64,000 nt of DNA from NCBI GenBank assembly GCA_900073065.1, contig FJOG01000016.1, positions 914,461 to 978,460 of the forward strand, in the 5' to 3' direction. Source of the DNA: Phialocephala subalpina (lineage: Eukaryota > Ascomycota > Leotiomycetes > Helotiales > Mollisiaceae). The first letter of the stretch is position 1, and each line of letters starts with the position of its first letter. The notes under the pieces are model-generated. The model was not told the origin of the DNA. It was given only the letters and a program-made list of their open reading frames with translations, and searched no databases. This document shows, piece by piece, positions 11,680 to 23,932 of this stretch. A program made the position numbers and the translations under genes.

Positions 11680-12739
11680 TTACAATATGGCTACTCCATT
11701 CGGAGGACTGGCCACACCACCAGGAACATTCAACGGCACACTACTGAAAAAGAATGACCACTTCTTCAATCTCCGGCACTCATTTGCCAACCTCTCCAAG
11801 TCAAACAGCTCCCCAATCGGCATCCCCCACCCCGCCAACAACCACTCGTGCATCCAGTGCGTCGTACTTTGGAAGGGCAACGCCTCGAAAGCAATCATAT
11901 CTCCCGCCACAGCAGCAAACTGCTTCTCCCAGATCCATTTGAGACTCTCTTCACAACTTTTGACGCCGATTCCAGGCATGTTCTGGGTGGTGGTGTAGGT
12001 CTTGGCATCGGCTTTTGAGGAAGAGGCCAGGGCTTCGAGAGCTTTTACGTAGCCGCTGTGCACGAAAAGGATATCTCCAGGTCTGAAGGAGACACCTTGG
12101 GAGTCGGCTACTGCTTGGAGATCGGCAACTGTAATTTCTGTTGTTTCGAAAGGTTTTGGTTTGAGCCCTTGAGTGCTGGCCCAGTGTGCATAGTCTAGAA
12201 GGACACCGCGACCAACCACACCGCCGTTCTCGACCCAGACTGCAGATTTTGAGTCAGATATCCTCTATGCTAGAGAGAAAATACTTACTATGAGTGCCAT
12301 TTTTAGTCGAGGAGTGGATGTCTTCCTGCGTACAGCCATTGAAGTACACCTTGTGATCCTGATAACCTGTCTCATCTATCAATATCCAGCAACCAAATAG
12401 TCTTCGAACCGACTCACCGAAATGCCTAAACCCATCCCATTGACTACTCGACTGAGTGTTCAGCGTTAGGATATCATCATTCACAGTCCTCGGATCTTTG
12501 TGTTTGATGTGTTGGTGGAATTGTTGACGTCCAAAAGCTGGTATTTTGAGCGCATCCAAAGACCAGTCTGTTGTTATTCGTACTCCATGGACAATTTCTT
12601 TGGTTGCAGCAAGTGTTGTCTCTGGATTGAGTCGATTGAGCATACCCAGCTCATCTTTCGCACCGTACAACCCCCACGCATTACCACGCGGACCGTCCTT
12701 TTTGAGAGGAAGTGAGGAGAATGTAGGTGTTTCTGGCAT
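11680..12739 (-). CDS. Putative cyclase / kynurenine formamidase-like hydrolase
   Basis: Member of the putative cyclase family (PF04199), metal-dependent amidohydrolase-like enzymes that include kynurenine formamidase. Exons 12739-12418, 12366-12289 and 12239-11680 join in frame to 319 aa. Both introns have strong signals (GTGAGT...CAG and GTAAGT...CAG) and are about 50 bp. N-terminally the fungal signature SSQWDGFRHFG is seen; the middle has VVGRGVLLDYAHWA and later RPGDILFVHSGY, all typical of the fungal branch. Splicing joins GFRHFG to YQDHKVYFNG and NGTHS-type sequence to IWVENGGVV, as the family requires. There is no signal peptide, so it is probably cytosolic. Actual substrate unknown; relics surround it on both sides. 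Confidence 0.88.
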
Positions 12740-13373
12740 TTTTAAGGAGACAGTGAGCTTCTGAGGTCTATATTTTTCTGTAAAACTTGATTGAGGTTAT
12801 TCACAAAAGTGGTAACGATGTTAAGAGTAAAATGGACGACGTGAGGCGGGGCGACTGCGGGGTATATCGCTTCGGTTGGATCAGCAAGAATGGGGACTAG
12901 CGTCGGAAAAGGCCTACGGACGGTTTTTCGGGTATGCTTTTCCGAGACTTCATCTCTTGTATTTCCGATGAGATTTATTTCATAATTTTTGATTGTTTTG
13001 ATTGTTCTTTTCATCCACTAGATCTAGCTTTGTCACATTGACCTGTCTATGCAATTGAATTGCTTCTCAATGCAAACGTTCAAGAAGTTCCCAATCGTTT
13101 GCTTGTTTTATTGCAAGATTTGTCAAATCAAAATTCGTCACGATATCTCGGAACATTTGAGCATAAGTTTCTCAAGAAACATAGATGAGCAGGCTGATTC
13201 GACGTTTCTAATGCCGTTCTCAATGCCCCTTCTCCTCGAGGATGGGCAAATTGGGACTAGATTTGGCGGTGAGCGAAGTGGACTAGCTTCAGGCAGAATA
13301 TTCTCCACTCTTGAGCACCAGCGCGACAACCTTCTTTGCAATTTAACCACGAAAACGTCCGTCGCAACCGTTC
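12740..13373. other. Intergenic region
   Basis: About 630 bp containing the upstream region of the cyclase gene and the lead-in to the DUF6604 relic. No supported gene. Confidence 0.4.
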
Positions 13374-15761
13374 ATGGCTCCAGAATGGCTGTCGAGCACT
13401 TACAAGCAGTACAAACATCACAGATGTCTTCACGACATGGCTCATAGGCTCAGCTCTCGATCTAGGCTACAGGCTGGACACAAGTGTACAAGAGAACGCG
13501 AGATCCAATGGAGCCAGGAAGAAGGCGGCGAAATCGACCAAAGCCTCCTCCGCGCCTGCCATCAAAATCGCCGTTGTGAAATTCCCGGACCTAGCGAAAT
13601 ATATCGTCAACCATGCTTCTCGCAAGCTTGTTCCAGTTGCAATCGCCGACGCTGCAAAACGTGCACTGAAAGCTCGAAGCAAAGCTTGCGATTGGTATCA
13701 GTCCACCTTTACCAAAGGAGGATTCGATGGCCACGATACTGTCGAGGAGGAGAACTCAACGCACAGCTATTTCATTCAAGTGCTCCAAACCGTTTTGGAT
13801 ATCCTGGAGCCCTTTTTCGCGTCGCCGGATGATGCCATCGAGACCGAGACGCCAAAGCCAAAGACAAGAGTAAACAGCTTCGGGCTCCTGGAAGTTGAGG
13901 ACTGCATTGATGACGAGCTTCCGGCATTATCAAGCTTCAACATATCAGAACCCGAAACGAAACAGGGTCGCCCGGCCATTCGGAAGAAGAAGGATGCGAA
14001 CACAGACAGCGACTAGTTCTTCAAAGCCTATTACGCATTTCAGGACTTCAACGACGTCAGACAGCATGTGAAAAGGACCTGGGAAGACTATCGGGATGGC
14101 AAAGTGGACCTTGTGACAGCCTCAATGGTTACTGAGATTGCTTTCCATCTAATGGAAGACATTGAACGCACTACTCTGTGCCCCACAGTCAATGGAAAGA
14201 AGATGAACCCTCTTGAGGTTGCGTTACTCTTCTTCGAGGATTGCTGTAAAAAGCGAGGCCAGGAAGCTTGTTTCGATAAACCTGGACCAATGTGGGATCT
14301 TGCCAAGTGGCTATCACTCCGCATCAAGCCGCATATAAATGAATGGATCTCTGGAGATGTCCCCGAAAAGGATTGGCTTCGCAAAACATATGGAACTTTA
14401 GATCCTTCTGCAGATCGAGCTGCGATGTCTGAGTGGCAGAAGTATTGTGAAGATTGTATCATCCTGGCACATATCTTATCGGACACTGTTGTGTCAGGGA
14501 AGCTTGAAAGATATGGACATGGAATCATGATTCGCGATAAGCTTACTGCCACGTTAGCAGAGTTAGCAATAGAGGATCCAGATGATCCGGATCCTTATGC
14601 CCCAGATGTTACATCAATCTGGCTGTGTTTTGGACTGCAGATGCTCCTGGACATACACTTGTTGCTTCGAGCAAACATTACTCGTCCATGCAAGCAAATG
14701 CGAATTGTTGCGAAACTGTCCAAGACCATGACGAGAGACTATGGCGAATTTTTGAATACTCCAGCTATCAAGGCCTTTCGACACGAGCGATGGGGCACTG
14801 GGGATGAGGGCTGCTTGCGAGGCCTCATGCATATACTAGAAACTCTTGAACATGATTTCCTGGGAGAGGCCAAGCTCAAAGTCTTAAAGAACTCTGGACT
14901 CGACACAGACATCTTTGAAACGATACCCGATGCACCTTTTTCTCAGAACCCAGTACTTTGTGGCTGTAATGTGTTGACCATCACTTACACCAACAAGGGG
15001 AAGGGATGCGCAGCGCAGACCATTGGTGGGCTATCATGCCTATGGTGCATGTGTACAATGCATTGAAGCAAAATGGCTATTGCTCCTTTTCATGGTCGCG
15101 AATGGAGAAATTGATCGAGATCCAGACTCCAGAGTACCTGTTTTTTGGAGGAGCGCCCAAGGACTTTCGGACATGTTATACAAAGCTCCGGCTTGCGGAA
15201 GGTCGTCCTGCTGACATGAATTCCCGCGACTCGACGCCAAGAGCAAACGCGCAGACTAGGCCAGGCAAAAACTTTGCAAGCAACATACCTCCTATTACGA
15301 AACTTCTACGCCCGAACATGCTTCCTCGTCATGGCCCTGAACAACATCGCATCCTGCGGCCCGACACCAATTTCCATAGACCCCTCAACCAGCTCTTCAA
15401 CCAACTTACCCGCAACCTCCCAGAGATGACTTCACCAGGCAAAGGGTTCGGGTCTTTGGACTTGCTCAACTTCGTCCAAGATAATCTTACCAAGGAGCTG
15501 GATGGAATAAAATTCAACTACCGGAATTTGAACCAGGAATGCATCGAGCTTGGTTGTCTTTTAGTGGAGGAACTTTCTAAGATACTGACGGGATACGAAG
15601 GCAAAGAGAACCAATCAAGATATCTAATCAAAATTGCAGAGGACATCCTTATGTTTGGCGAAACAACTGCTCCCTATCTCGAGCGATACTGCGAGACACC
15701 TCGGAGCCCCTCTTTGCAGCGAGCGGCAAAACTCATGGAGAAATATCTCGTGAGGAAATGA
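13374..15761 (+). pseudogene. DUF6604-domain protein gene with three disabling lesions
   Basis: Translation begins like the DUF6604 family (PF20253): PEWLSSTYKQYK, then TTWLIGSA in the next frame, DLAKYIVNHASRKLVPVAIADA, and SYFIQVLQTVLDILEPF. It continues through the long family-typical C-terminal part: RWGTGDEG, PDAPFSQNPVLCG, HWWAIMPMVHVYNALKQNG, LFFGGAPKDF. Total about 790 codons. Three lesions interrupt it: a +1-type frameshift near 13430 inside the opening motif; an in-frame TAG at 14014-14016 in an otherwise continuous frame; and a second frameshift near 15000 that separates NPVLCG from SADHWW. None has splice signals that would remove it. Intact members are cytoplasmic proteins of unknown function. 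Sequence errors could explain one lesion but hardly three. Confidence 0.8.
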
Positions 15762-16962
15762 GGGGTCCAGAGATGTCAAAAACCACACATCTGCGATCGG
15801 GCCGATAAAAAATGGTAACGAAGACATTGGCGATGAAGCTTGGAACCAAAGCATTGATGGGGTTTCGAATGCAAACAACCTCCAGGTATTGCCCCAGACT
15901 CTTGGCGATGTTGGATACGGACGCCTTACCCAGAAGCATGGCGTCGCAGTCAAAACTTGGCTGGCGATGCATTGACGAGAAGAACTACTTTGCCAAGGGG
16001 ATTTAAGACATACCAGAAGACGGAATAACAGAACAATTTAAAGAGGTGCGAGCAAACAAGGTCCTTTGACTTATCAGTAGATTTCTTTTCGAATGTGATT
16101 CAGTTTCATTTGGCCAACACACCACTCTGAATCACGACACTCGGTTCGTCGCCTCAATTCCCTCAAAAAGATTTCGCATCCTCCAACTCAAATCGACAGC
16201 ATCAAAACTCGATTGCGAGACGGTCTCACGATCTCCATCCCCGAAGAAGAAGGGTCACATGTGGTCAACTGCCGCCAGGCACTCAGGAGAGTGACAACGG
16301 GAGTAACAAGATACGCCGTAAGGTGGTCGTTCCTATATTGATTGATTGGATCGTATCTCAGTTTGGCAGCCACTCGCCCTCAAGTATCGACTCAATCCAA
16401 TCAGGCAACAGCGTATCGGTATCTTGGAACAAAACATTTGCGACGTCCAAGATCATTTTCGTCCGGACAAGAAAAATCACGTGTGCTCAAGACCCGCGCC
16501 AGGGTTTCGGAATAGTAACAAGAGCCTTGGTCAGCCTTTTCCCAATCTATTGGTCAAATCGGGAGTCCTTTCATCCTCGGCCACTCCCAAAGTGCCGCTC
16601 CCTCCCAATCAGGCATCCACTTACCGTAATTTTGCAACAAGTTTTGTTGCAGCGCTTGGAGTTTCCTGGGTTCAGGTCGCTTGGCGCACTCTTCGCATCG
16701 CCCATCCCAGAAGAGATTTGCACTGCCCCCCGTACCTGAAACACGGCGGAACCTGCATAAACCCGCAACCTTATAACCCAGATTATCTCCCGGCAGACGA
16801 CGTACCTTGATCTCGAACACCAAATTTGCACATCTTCAATGATCGAAAGGAGTTGATATTGTTCCCGAATACCGCTAGCTTTTCTCTGGAAAGACGACGA
16901 AGACGATATTCGATTGAGGTGCTGAAAGCTGAGCGCATGTGGAGGTGCATAAATCGACAGCC
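15762..16962. other. Intergenic region with unassigned coding-like segments
   Basis: About 1.2 kb. Two pieces look faintly protein-like on the plus strand: roughly 15810-15975, and 16155-16335 (frame reading LNSLKKISHPP and CRQALRRVTTGVTRYAV). I cannot place either in a family. They may be further remains of the DUF6604 locus or of another lost gene. No complete gene. Confidence 0.3.
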
Positions 16963-18069
16963 ATGGTTATGCGGTATCAACACCAAAAAAGGGGCAGCGA
17001 TGATGACACGGTAGCGTTGACGACAATCGACACCATCGAGCGACAATCATCGAATTCGGAACCAGACTACGAGTACACGCAAGTAAAATGGAAGGATTAT
17101 GTGACGAAGAAGAAGTATATACGTACGTGCATCTTCTGGATTGATGGCGGGGTAGAATGCATACTGATGAGGGGCAGCATGGTGGATTTTAGCAATAATA
17201 GGGGGTGTGCTGGTGGGATTGATGACGCTGTATCACGATCAGATTGTGGATGTAAGTGCTCATCTCGGAAGCAGTAACTGATGGCGGGAAGATGAATTGA
17301 ATGCTGATGGGGATGATAGGCATTACGGCCGGTGTCGACGAAAATCCGCGACTTGCCAGCAGGATTTCTCATACCAGTGGCAATCTTGATTGCTATTTCA
17401 TTCCCACCATTGTTCGGACATGAGATCATTGCTCTTCTTTGTGGTGTTGTGTATGGGTTGTGGATTGGATTCGCCATCGTGGCGGCCGGGACGTTCTTCG
17501 GAGAAGGTACATTTGGGTCCCCTCATTGCCGTCCACGAACTAGAACTGACTTATGTTGCAGTTGGAACGTGGTTTGCATTCAAGTACGCCTTTAGAAAGA
17601 AGGCCGAGAAGTTGGAGAAGACGAATCTCAATTACGGCGCTTTAGCACGAGTTACTCGCGATGGTGGCTTCTGGGTATTTTTGAACTTCCCCTCTTTCCA
17701 ACTCCAGTCTTCTAACAACTCTAGATCGTCCTTGTCATTCGATTTTCCATCATCCCATCGCATTTCTCGACTGCAGTGTTCTCCACCTGCGACGTCAACT
17801 TCTGGTTCTTCGCCATCGCGACATTCCTGACGCTGCCGAAGCAAATCATCCTTGTATACGTCGGTGTTCTGTTGACACAACAAAGCACGAACAATACCCT
17901 CAACTACATCGTGGCTGGTACCGCATTCATCATCACGGTGTTCGCCGGATACTACATCTACAGCAAGATGCAGAAGGTGAAGAAGGTCTTACTCGAGGAG
18001 CAAGAAGCACGGAAACAAGCGAAGAGAGAAGCACCTAGGCCACCGTCGATGGCCCCTATGGATATTTGA
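16963..18069 (+). CDS. TVP38/TMEM64-family membrane protein (VTT domain)
   Basis: Polytopic membrane protein of the VTT/DedA superfamily; yeast Tvp38 lives in the Golgi, and relatives act in lipid scrambling or vesicle traffic. Five exons: 16963-17122, 17202-17251, 17320-17506, 17562-17674, 17725-18069, in frame to 284 aa. The start ATG is in the context GCCATGG. A hydrophilic N-terminus is followed by a membrane segment (exon 2), then FLIPVAILIAISFPPLFG, ALLCGVVYGLWIGF and the conserved AAGTFFGE turn. After the splice come VGTWFAFKYAF, FWIVLVIRFSIIPSHFS and a final membrane span. The tail is charged and rich in Lys/Glu with a proline-rich end. Exon 2 is short (50 bp), so its exact borders are the least certain point. 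Confidence 0.9.
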
Positions 18070-18949
18070 AATTACAATTACAAAATGGCGATGGCGTTGG
18101 GGTTGGGTTAAAGTTATTAAAGTCGGTCGCTCCTCGAGGAGCTGGAATAAGTCCTGACACAAGGTGGTCAGTAGGACACAAGCTCAGGCTACGGCCCGGC
18201 CGGATTATTTATAGAATTGATGGCAGCATTTTTGGCGCTTGGCATTGGGATTGTACTTTCTACGAGCATTTTGTTAAGGGTTCTGGATTGTGGTCGCCTG
18301 TACTAATACATGTACAGACTTATGTCGGTTACGAGGATATGATTCAAGAATTTTAAGTTTGTGGCGTTTTCGTCAAGAATTGCGATTTGATCCACATCTT
18401 CCTTCATGTTTGCGAAAGCACTGGCGTCTTGTTTCCAAACCTCTGTGAAACTTTTCACGAAACTCGATCACGTGGGAGTGAAGTCTACTAGGTAGGCCTG
18501 CCTCATATTTGTCTTGGGCCGCAGTCACAGCGCTTCGAACAGTAGATGGGGTTCAAAGACTGTTTGAGATTAAAGGCCCTCAATCAAACAATCCACCCAC
18601 ACTCGCGCAAAACATTCCGTGATTCATCTCACGTGATAGCTGAGTAGGATTCTGTCAAACAGCAAGCTCTTTGAGCAGAACTGAATATCGCAAGGCCAAA
18701 AAAACTGTACCTTCCCAATTTAACTATCTAGTTTCCAAGGCTAGTGAAGCCACCATCTCTCCCCCTCTATGAGGGCCGGCACAAGGAGGCGTCGATGTTT
18801 GTCTCCGAGAGCAGAATAAACTGCGGATATCTTTCGCCACCTAAACTCAACATCATCAGCAAGGGGTTTGTGGCCGCCTCCATACCTAAGTATATGCACA
18901 GAAGTTCAACCGTTGAGGTGGTGGCTTGAAAAGACCTACAACAAAACGA
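18070..18949. other. Intergenic region
   Basis: About 880 bp between the TVP38-like gene and the oxidase relic. No supported gene, RNA or repeat. Confidence 0.4.
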
Positions 18950-19537
18950 ATGCTAGTTCTTCGCCACGAGCGACGAAACCAACTTCCAAATCCTCACTTC
19001 AGACTCCGTCAGCTCTCTACCCAACATGCTGCATCAACAGATGCCCGAGTTACTTCAGTGGCACTGCGAGGAAGCTAACAACGCTTCGTTCATTCGGGAT
19101 ACGGATATTGGATTCAGTCTCTCCAGCATGGCACTTCAGCCAATTCCAACTGGTCTCCAGCGCCAAATTTTCATTCGTGGGCCAGCAGCGTTGCAGACGG
19201 AACCTGTACGTGGCGATAAGATGTGGATCGAGTACAGTATAGGATGTACGAAGTCAGTCTGCGATGAGACATATCCTCAGACGCTCATAAACGTCGTCAA
19301 TAGTGCAAAACTGCACCAGCAAGAGAAATATCAGGGGGTGAAGCCGTCGAACTATCTCTGCGGAGATCTAGGAGTCGTTCCCTACAATCCTCTTTTGCAA
19401 ATGATGCTCAGGCAGGACAGCCGGTGTTGGAATCGTATGGACAAGCGAGCTTTGATCGTTTGAAAGCCATCAACGCGCTGTATGATCCCAACAGTGTCTT
19501 CCTTCATCAGACAGGTGGATTCAAGTTCCGGACATAG
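18950..19537 (+). pseudogene. C-terminal remnant of an FAD-linked (BBE-type) oxidase
   Basis: Only the last ~190 codons of an oxidase-like protein are present. The frame from about 18960 reads TSDETNFQILTSDSVSSLPN and runs through the ATG at 19026 (GFSLSSMALQPIPTGLQ, DKMWIEYSIG). Near 19385-19400 the similarity moves to another frame, giving NDAQAGQPVLESYG, then ALYDPNSVFLHQTGGFKF and a stop at 19535. The ending D-A-Q...SYG...YDPNxVF...GGFKF is the usual C-terminus of berberine-bridge/FAD-linked oxidases. The FAD-binding half is absent upstream, so this is both truncated and frameshifted. Family assignment rests on the C-terminal motif only. Confidence 0.55.
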
Positions 19538-19798
19538 CCCGTGCTCGTAAACACCGGAAAATCGCCAAGGTTAAGACACTCTCTTCATGTAGATGAGGCA
19601 CACCGCCATTTTCAATGTTTATGCATTTCAAGATTGTGCTGGGTCCAAATGTTCAAGCCTATGTCGTTTCAATGGCCTTGTTAAGCATGACTGAAATGTA
19701 GCAGGAAGTTCAGTCTACACCTCTTCGACCAAACTTCGCCAAGTCCATCTCCCACCAAGCGTCAGGCTATGAAGCGAGGTATACAGCCCAATATGCTA

Positions 19799-20897
19799 CT
19801 ACGACCAGACTTTCTGGCGTTCTTGCTCGAGGAGATCAGCTAACTTGCTAGCATCCGTGCCTCTCGCCCAACCAAGTCTGTGGCCTATGTCGCGAGGGTC
19901 CTGTGCTATCGCTCGAAAGAGTGTGTCTAATCCGATGCAGATGTTGGAGAACGAGTTCCTATCTACTTCGGATAATGATGCAGACAACGGCAGAGCGACC
20001 AGGTTTGTCAAAGCAGCTGTCGCATCGTCTCGATCAGGGAAGTCCAGCAACGGCCTCAATTGTGACTAAGAGCTCGATCTCTTTTCGATTCTGTGAAAGC
20101 ACCCTTCCCCGCTAGGAGTCTAAGGATTTCAATCAACTTAGATAAAGTCCAAGGTGACTGGAGATCTCGAGTTTGCTCTGCAAGCTGTCGATCTGCAAAT
20201 GAAAATAGTAGTACCACTATGCTTGCTATGCAGGCTACAGCATAGTCATCAGCATATTCAGCAGCGTCAAACTCTGCCTTGTAAGAATGGAGGGGCTCGG
20301 CTTTGATATTCGAGGACAAGCGCTTGGAGAGCGGCAACTTCGGATGATATTGCCGATTGACTACCAGATTGATAGCCAGTCATTATTGAGAGGTAGCGAT
20401 GACCAGATATGCCGAGTACGAAGTAAATAATCCATCAGATACCGTCTTTCCAAGGCAAGCGAAGAAGCTTTCTTTTGGTACAGGTTTAATAGCACAGGCT
20501 CACCTTGAGCGAGTGAGTGAGATGTCTCCGAGATGAAGTGCTGATACAATTCCTCCTCCTTGGCGGATTGAAGCAGGCTCGTGAAGCAGAGGACGGGTTC
20601 GGCTCGTTGCCGTCTGGGAGAGCTGATGGAGTAGTCCGAATGGCTCGCATCGATCTTTTTTGCCGATGTTTAGAAGGGCCATTGGCCTCTCTCCAGATGA
20701 ACATCCGCGACTCGGTAGCGGTCATGTGTTGAGGAGGAGAATCATCCGACTGGTCGATCGCCACAGCGAGACTGCAGATTCGGTTGTGGTGTGGGCAACG
20801 ACGACAAGCCGGCAAGGACTTCACAGCATTTGACGTGGCGAACTTTACAGGCATCGCATCCAGCATGTGAAAGACGACTGCTATTTCGAGACGGCAT
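19799..20897 (-). pseudogene. Zn2Cys6 transcription factor relic with a broken zinc cluster
   Basis: From ATG 20897 the frame reads AGCDACKVRHVKC, the first half of a binuclear zinc cluster. It then loses the pattern; the second half (LPACRRCPHHNRIC) sits in the next frame. Dropping one base near 20823-20825 restores C-x2-C-x6-C-x6-C-x2-C-x6-C exactly. Further downstream, pieces of a regulator middle region appear in several frames: 20549-20361, 20337-20056, and 20050-19799 ending DLLEQERQKVW. At least one more frameshift lies near 20060. No intron signals explain the jumps. Probably a dead regulator, perhaps once linked to the neighbouring P450 or oxidase; that link is only a guess. Confidence 0.65.
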
Positions 20898-21579
20898 GGT
20901 TGTGTTGTTGATAGATGTAACTCAAGCATCATGGAGAATTGGAAAGTTGAGAAGCGAATGCAGAACGTCAGCTGCTCTCCTTTGGAGAAAAAAATGGCGA
21001 ATTTTGGCACGCGAGAACACTAAAATCTCCAGTACTCAATAATTACTTTATTTCTCTACGACTCACGCTTCAAAACTAATGCAGCCTTAGGTAATACTGC
21101 GAAAATAGCCAAAGTATATACGCATGAAAAAATATTGTAAGATTTATCAATTGCGTAGTGATGATATTACAGAGTTGTCGAGTTTGCGCGCCTGGACAAA
21201 ATCGGCCACTTCTTTTTCCGGTGGTGAGATACCTCGTAAACTTGCCTAAATTGGAAACCTTCGTGCAGCGAGAGCTAATCCATCCCCTGGCTTTAGCCGA
21301 GCGGCCATGCGAGAGCAGGGACAGGGGCAACATTCTGGAAGATCTTAGATTCACGTACTCGGGTTGGGTTGACCCTGTCCGATTTGTATCTCTTGAGATC
21401 TCTTAGTGGCGACCATTCTTCGAATTCGCATTCGAGTTCGAGTTGTTGATCCCCTAGTGTGGTTTGCACAAGACACGCGTTTGACACGCAGAGGAGGGAA
21501 TCGAGGAATAATGCAGTATAAGAATGAGTTCTCCGCAGAAGGTGATACCTTATGATCAAAGTAAAATTCTTCTTGTACA
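20898..21579. other. Upstream region of the P450 gene
   Basis: About 680 bp between the regulator relic and the P450 start. AT-rich around 21010-21160. No gene supported. Confidence 0.4.
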
Positions 21580-23446
21580 ATGTCTACCACCATAGAAATA
21601 CCTTTTCCACGCGCTAGCGAGTTATTCATCGCTCAACCTCGTCAGGTTATCTGGGCCAGTGTTGCTCTGCTGGTCGTCTTTTACTACCTCCTACCGCTTT
21701 TCTTCCAAAGATCTTCCAATTTTCCTTCAATCAATTACGACAAGTCCCAATGGACGTACATTCAGGCGAAATCAAAATTCAGGGGCCATGCGAAGACGCT
21801 CATCGCTCAAGGATTCCAGAAGGTTTGGCCAGAAAAGTTAGAAGAGAATATGAATGTGCCACTGATCACCACTTAGTTTTCTGGTCCATTCAACGTCGTG
21901 ACAGACACTGGTCCCCTTGTCATGCTTCCACCGGAATACATCGATGCGGTCAATCAAGAACCGAAATTGAACTTTAACAAATTCACAGAACAGGTAAGTC
22001 CAACATCAAGGGGATATTTTTGGCCTGAGACAGTCTTTCTGACGAATGCTATAGGAGTTGCTGTCGAAATATGAGACCTTCAGAAATTTCCGCTCCCCTC
22101 CACCTGGTCTTTTCGAGGAAGCTGTTATGAAAGGGTTGACTCGAAGTCTGCGTGAGCTTCCTCCATGCCAATTTTTCGCAGTGAGCTTGCGCTAATGCAC
22201 TTCGAAGCCAAGTTTACAAAGTTTCTTTCTGACGAGATGACACAATGTCTGAATGAGACATGGGAGCACTCAGCTGGTAAGTCACTGAACTGCACGTGGA
22301 AATTCATAGTGTGAAAACAAATCACTGATGCGCATCTCGACGACTAGAATGGCATGAAGTTGATCTGCGAGAAGACGTTCTGACTTGGGTTGCTCGTCTC
22401 TCGTCGCGCATCTTCAACGAAGATCGACTCACCAGGAACGAGGAATGGCTCCGTATCTCGAAAGAATATACAGTCAACAGCTTTACCGCCATCGCAATCT
22501 GCAAGATTGTCCCAGCTCCCTTGCGCTGGATCGTAGAAAGAACACTTCCAATCTGCCGCAAAGTCCGAGCAGATCGCAAAGCAGGTGCCAAACTCCTGGC
22601 TCCAATTCTGGCAGAGCGAAAAGCCGAGATAGTCGCTGCTCAGCGCGAAGGGCGCGAGCCTCAGCTGCCTGATGATTCGATAGAGTGGTTCCGAAGAGCT
22701 TCGAAGGGCCGAGAATACAATGATATTGACCTCCAGCTGAGCTTATCGATCGCGGCCATCCATACAACGAGCGACCTCTTAGGGCAAGCATTGTTGAACT
22801 TATGCGCGCATCCAGAAATGGTTGAGCCTCTGCGGAAAGAGGCCATCGAGGTTTTGGGAAAACACGGATGGAAGAAGGTGGCTCTGACCGAACTCCATCT
22901 TCTGGATAGTTTCCTGAAAGAGACGCAGCGTCTGAAGCCTATCGCAATGAGTGAGTACCTCGCATTGCACACAAGGCCCAAACTTACCGATGTTTAGCAT
23001 CGATGCACCGCCTCGCACTCGATGATGTTGAGCTTCCCAATGGGGTTGTAATCCGGAAGGGCGAGCGAACGGCCATTTCATCTCATCGAATGTGGTCTGA
23101 AACTGATTACGAGAACCCTGATAAGTTTGACGGGTACCGCTTCGTGAAGCGACGAAAGCTGCCGGGCTACGAGCACAGGAGCCACCTCATTTCAACGAGC
23201 CATGATCACACTGCTTTCAGTCATGGAAAGCACGCATGCCCCGGTCGCTTTTTTGCCGCCAACGAAGTGAAGATTGCCATGGTGCATCTGTTCCTAAAGT
23301 ACGATATGAAGATGGAACATCCAAGCTCTGCCAAATGGATGGAGTATGGAATCAATATGTACGTCGATCCAGCAGCAAAGATAAGTGTGAGAAGGAGGAG
23401 GGAGGAACTTGATATGGATGACTTGGTTGTGGATACTCAGGGTTGA
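21580..23446 (+). CDS. Cytochrome P450 monooxygenase (microsomal)
   Basis: Heme-thiolate monooxygenase expected in the ER membrane with an NADPH-P450 reductase partner. Six exons: 21580-21822, 21877-21993, 22055-22151, 22208-22276, 22348-22950, 22998-23446; they close in frame to 525 aa. Residues about 24-43 form the membrane anchor. The I-helix reads AAIHTTSDLL, lacking the classical AGxDT but like several fungal secondary-metabolism P450s. The K-helix ExxR is ETQR. The heme loop is FSHGKHACPGRFF with the ligand Cys. The first intron uses a weak donor (GTTTGG) and ends CACTTAG; reading through it would give a stop, while removing 54 bp joins GFQK to FSGPFNVV. Substrate unknown. It stands among relics rather than with a synthase. 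Confidence 0.9.
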
Positions 23447-23932
23447 TTCGGGGAAGCGAGGGAATACTACTCGCCATGTTCAGCAGCCTGTCCGAGAGGC
23501 TTTGACGAGTTCCTGTACCACAACAACTTTTGGCAGCGAAAAAAAGCTCAAACTGCTTGGTCCTTCTAGCCAGTCAAGCAATTATCGAAATAGACATTTG
23601 GTTGTTATGCTTCAGGCGCCCAGGTACCCTGGCTGTCTTGCGGACATTGCAAGTATGCCCAGACGTCTGGTTCGTCTTGTGTCAAACATTTCGTAAAACA
23701 GGACCAAGTGCGACATCCCAGTTCGCCGTGAGGTGCTTTTGACGTGGCACAGAACTAGCCGAGAATGAGTGACTACTCTAGAACTCCAAAGCTTCCATAA
23801 AATCGTATCTAGCCAAGAGCTGTGTTCGCAAGGACCAGACTCCAAATCTCTTGTCTACTTCAACTCGCGTGATCGGGCAGACATGTATCATGCCTGCTTC
23901 GTAGCTATCCCACACTGACCTTGAGATCGTCC
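23447..23932. other. Intergenic region
   Basis: About 490 bp between the P450 stop and the end of the DUF3176 relic. No gene supported. Confidence 0.4.

Noticed and set aside
21871..21876. Apparent in-frame stop (TAG) in the first P450
   Set aside because: It is the acceptor of a 54-bp intron (21823-21876). Removing it joins two conserved P450 segments in frame, so the gene is intact.
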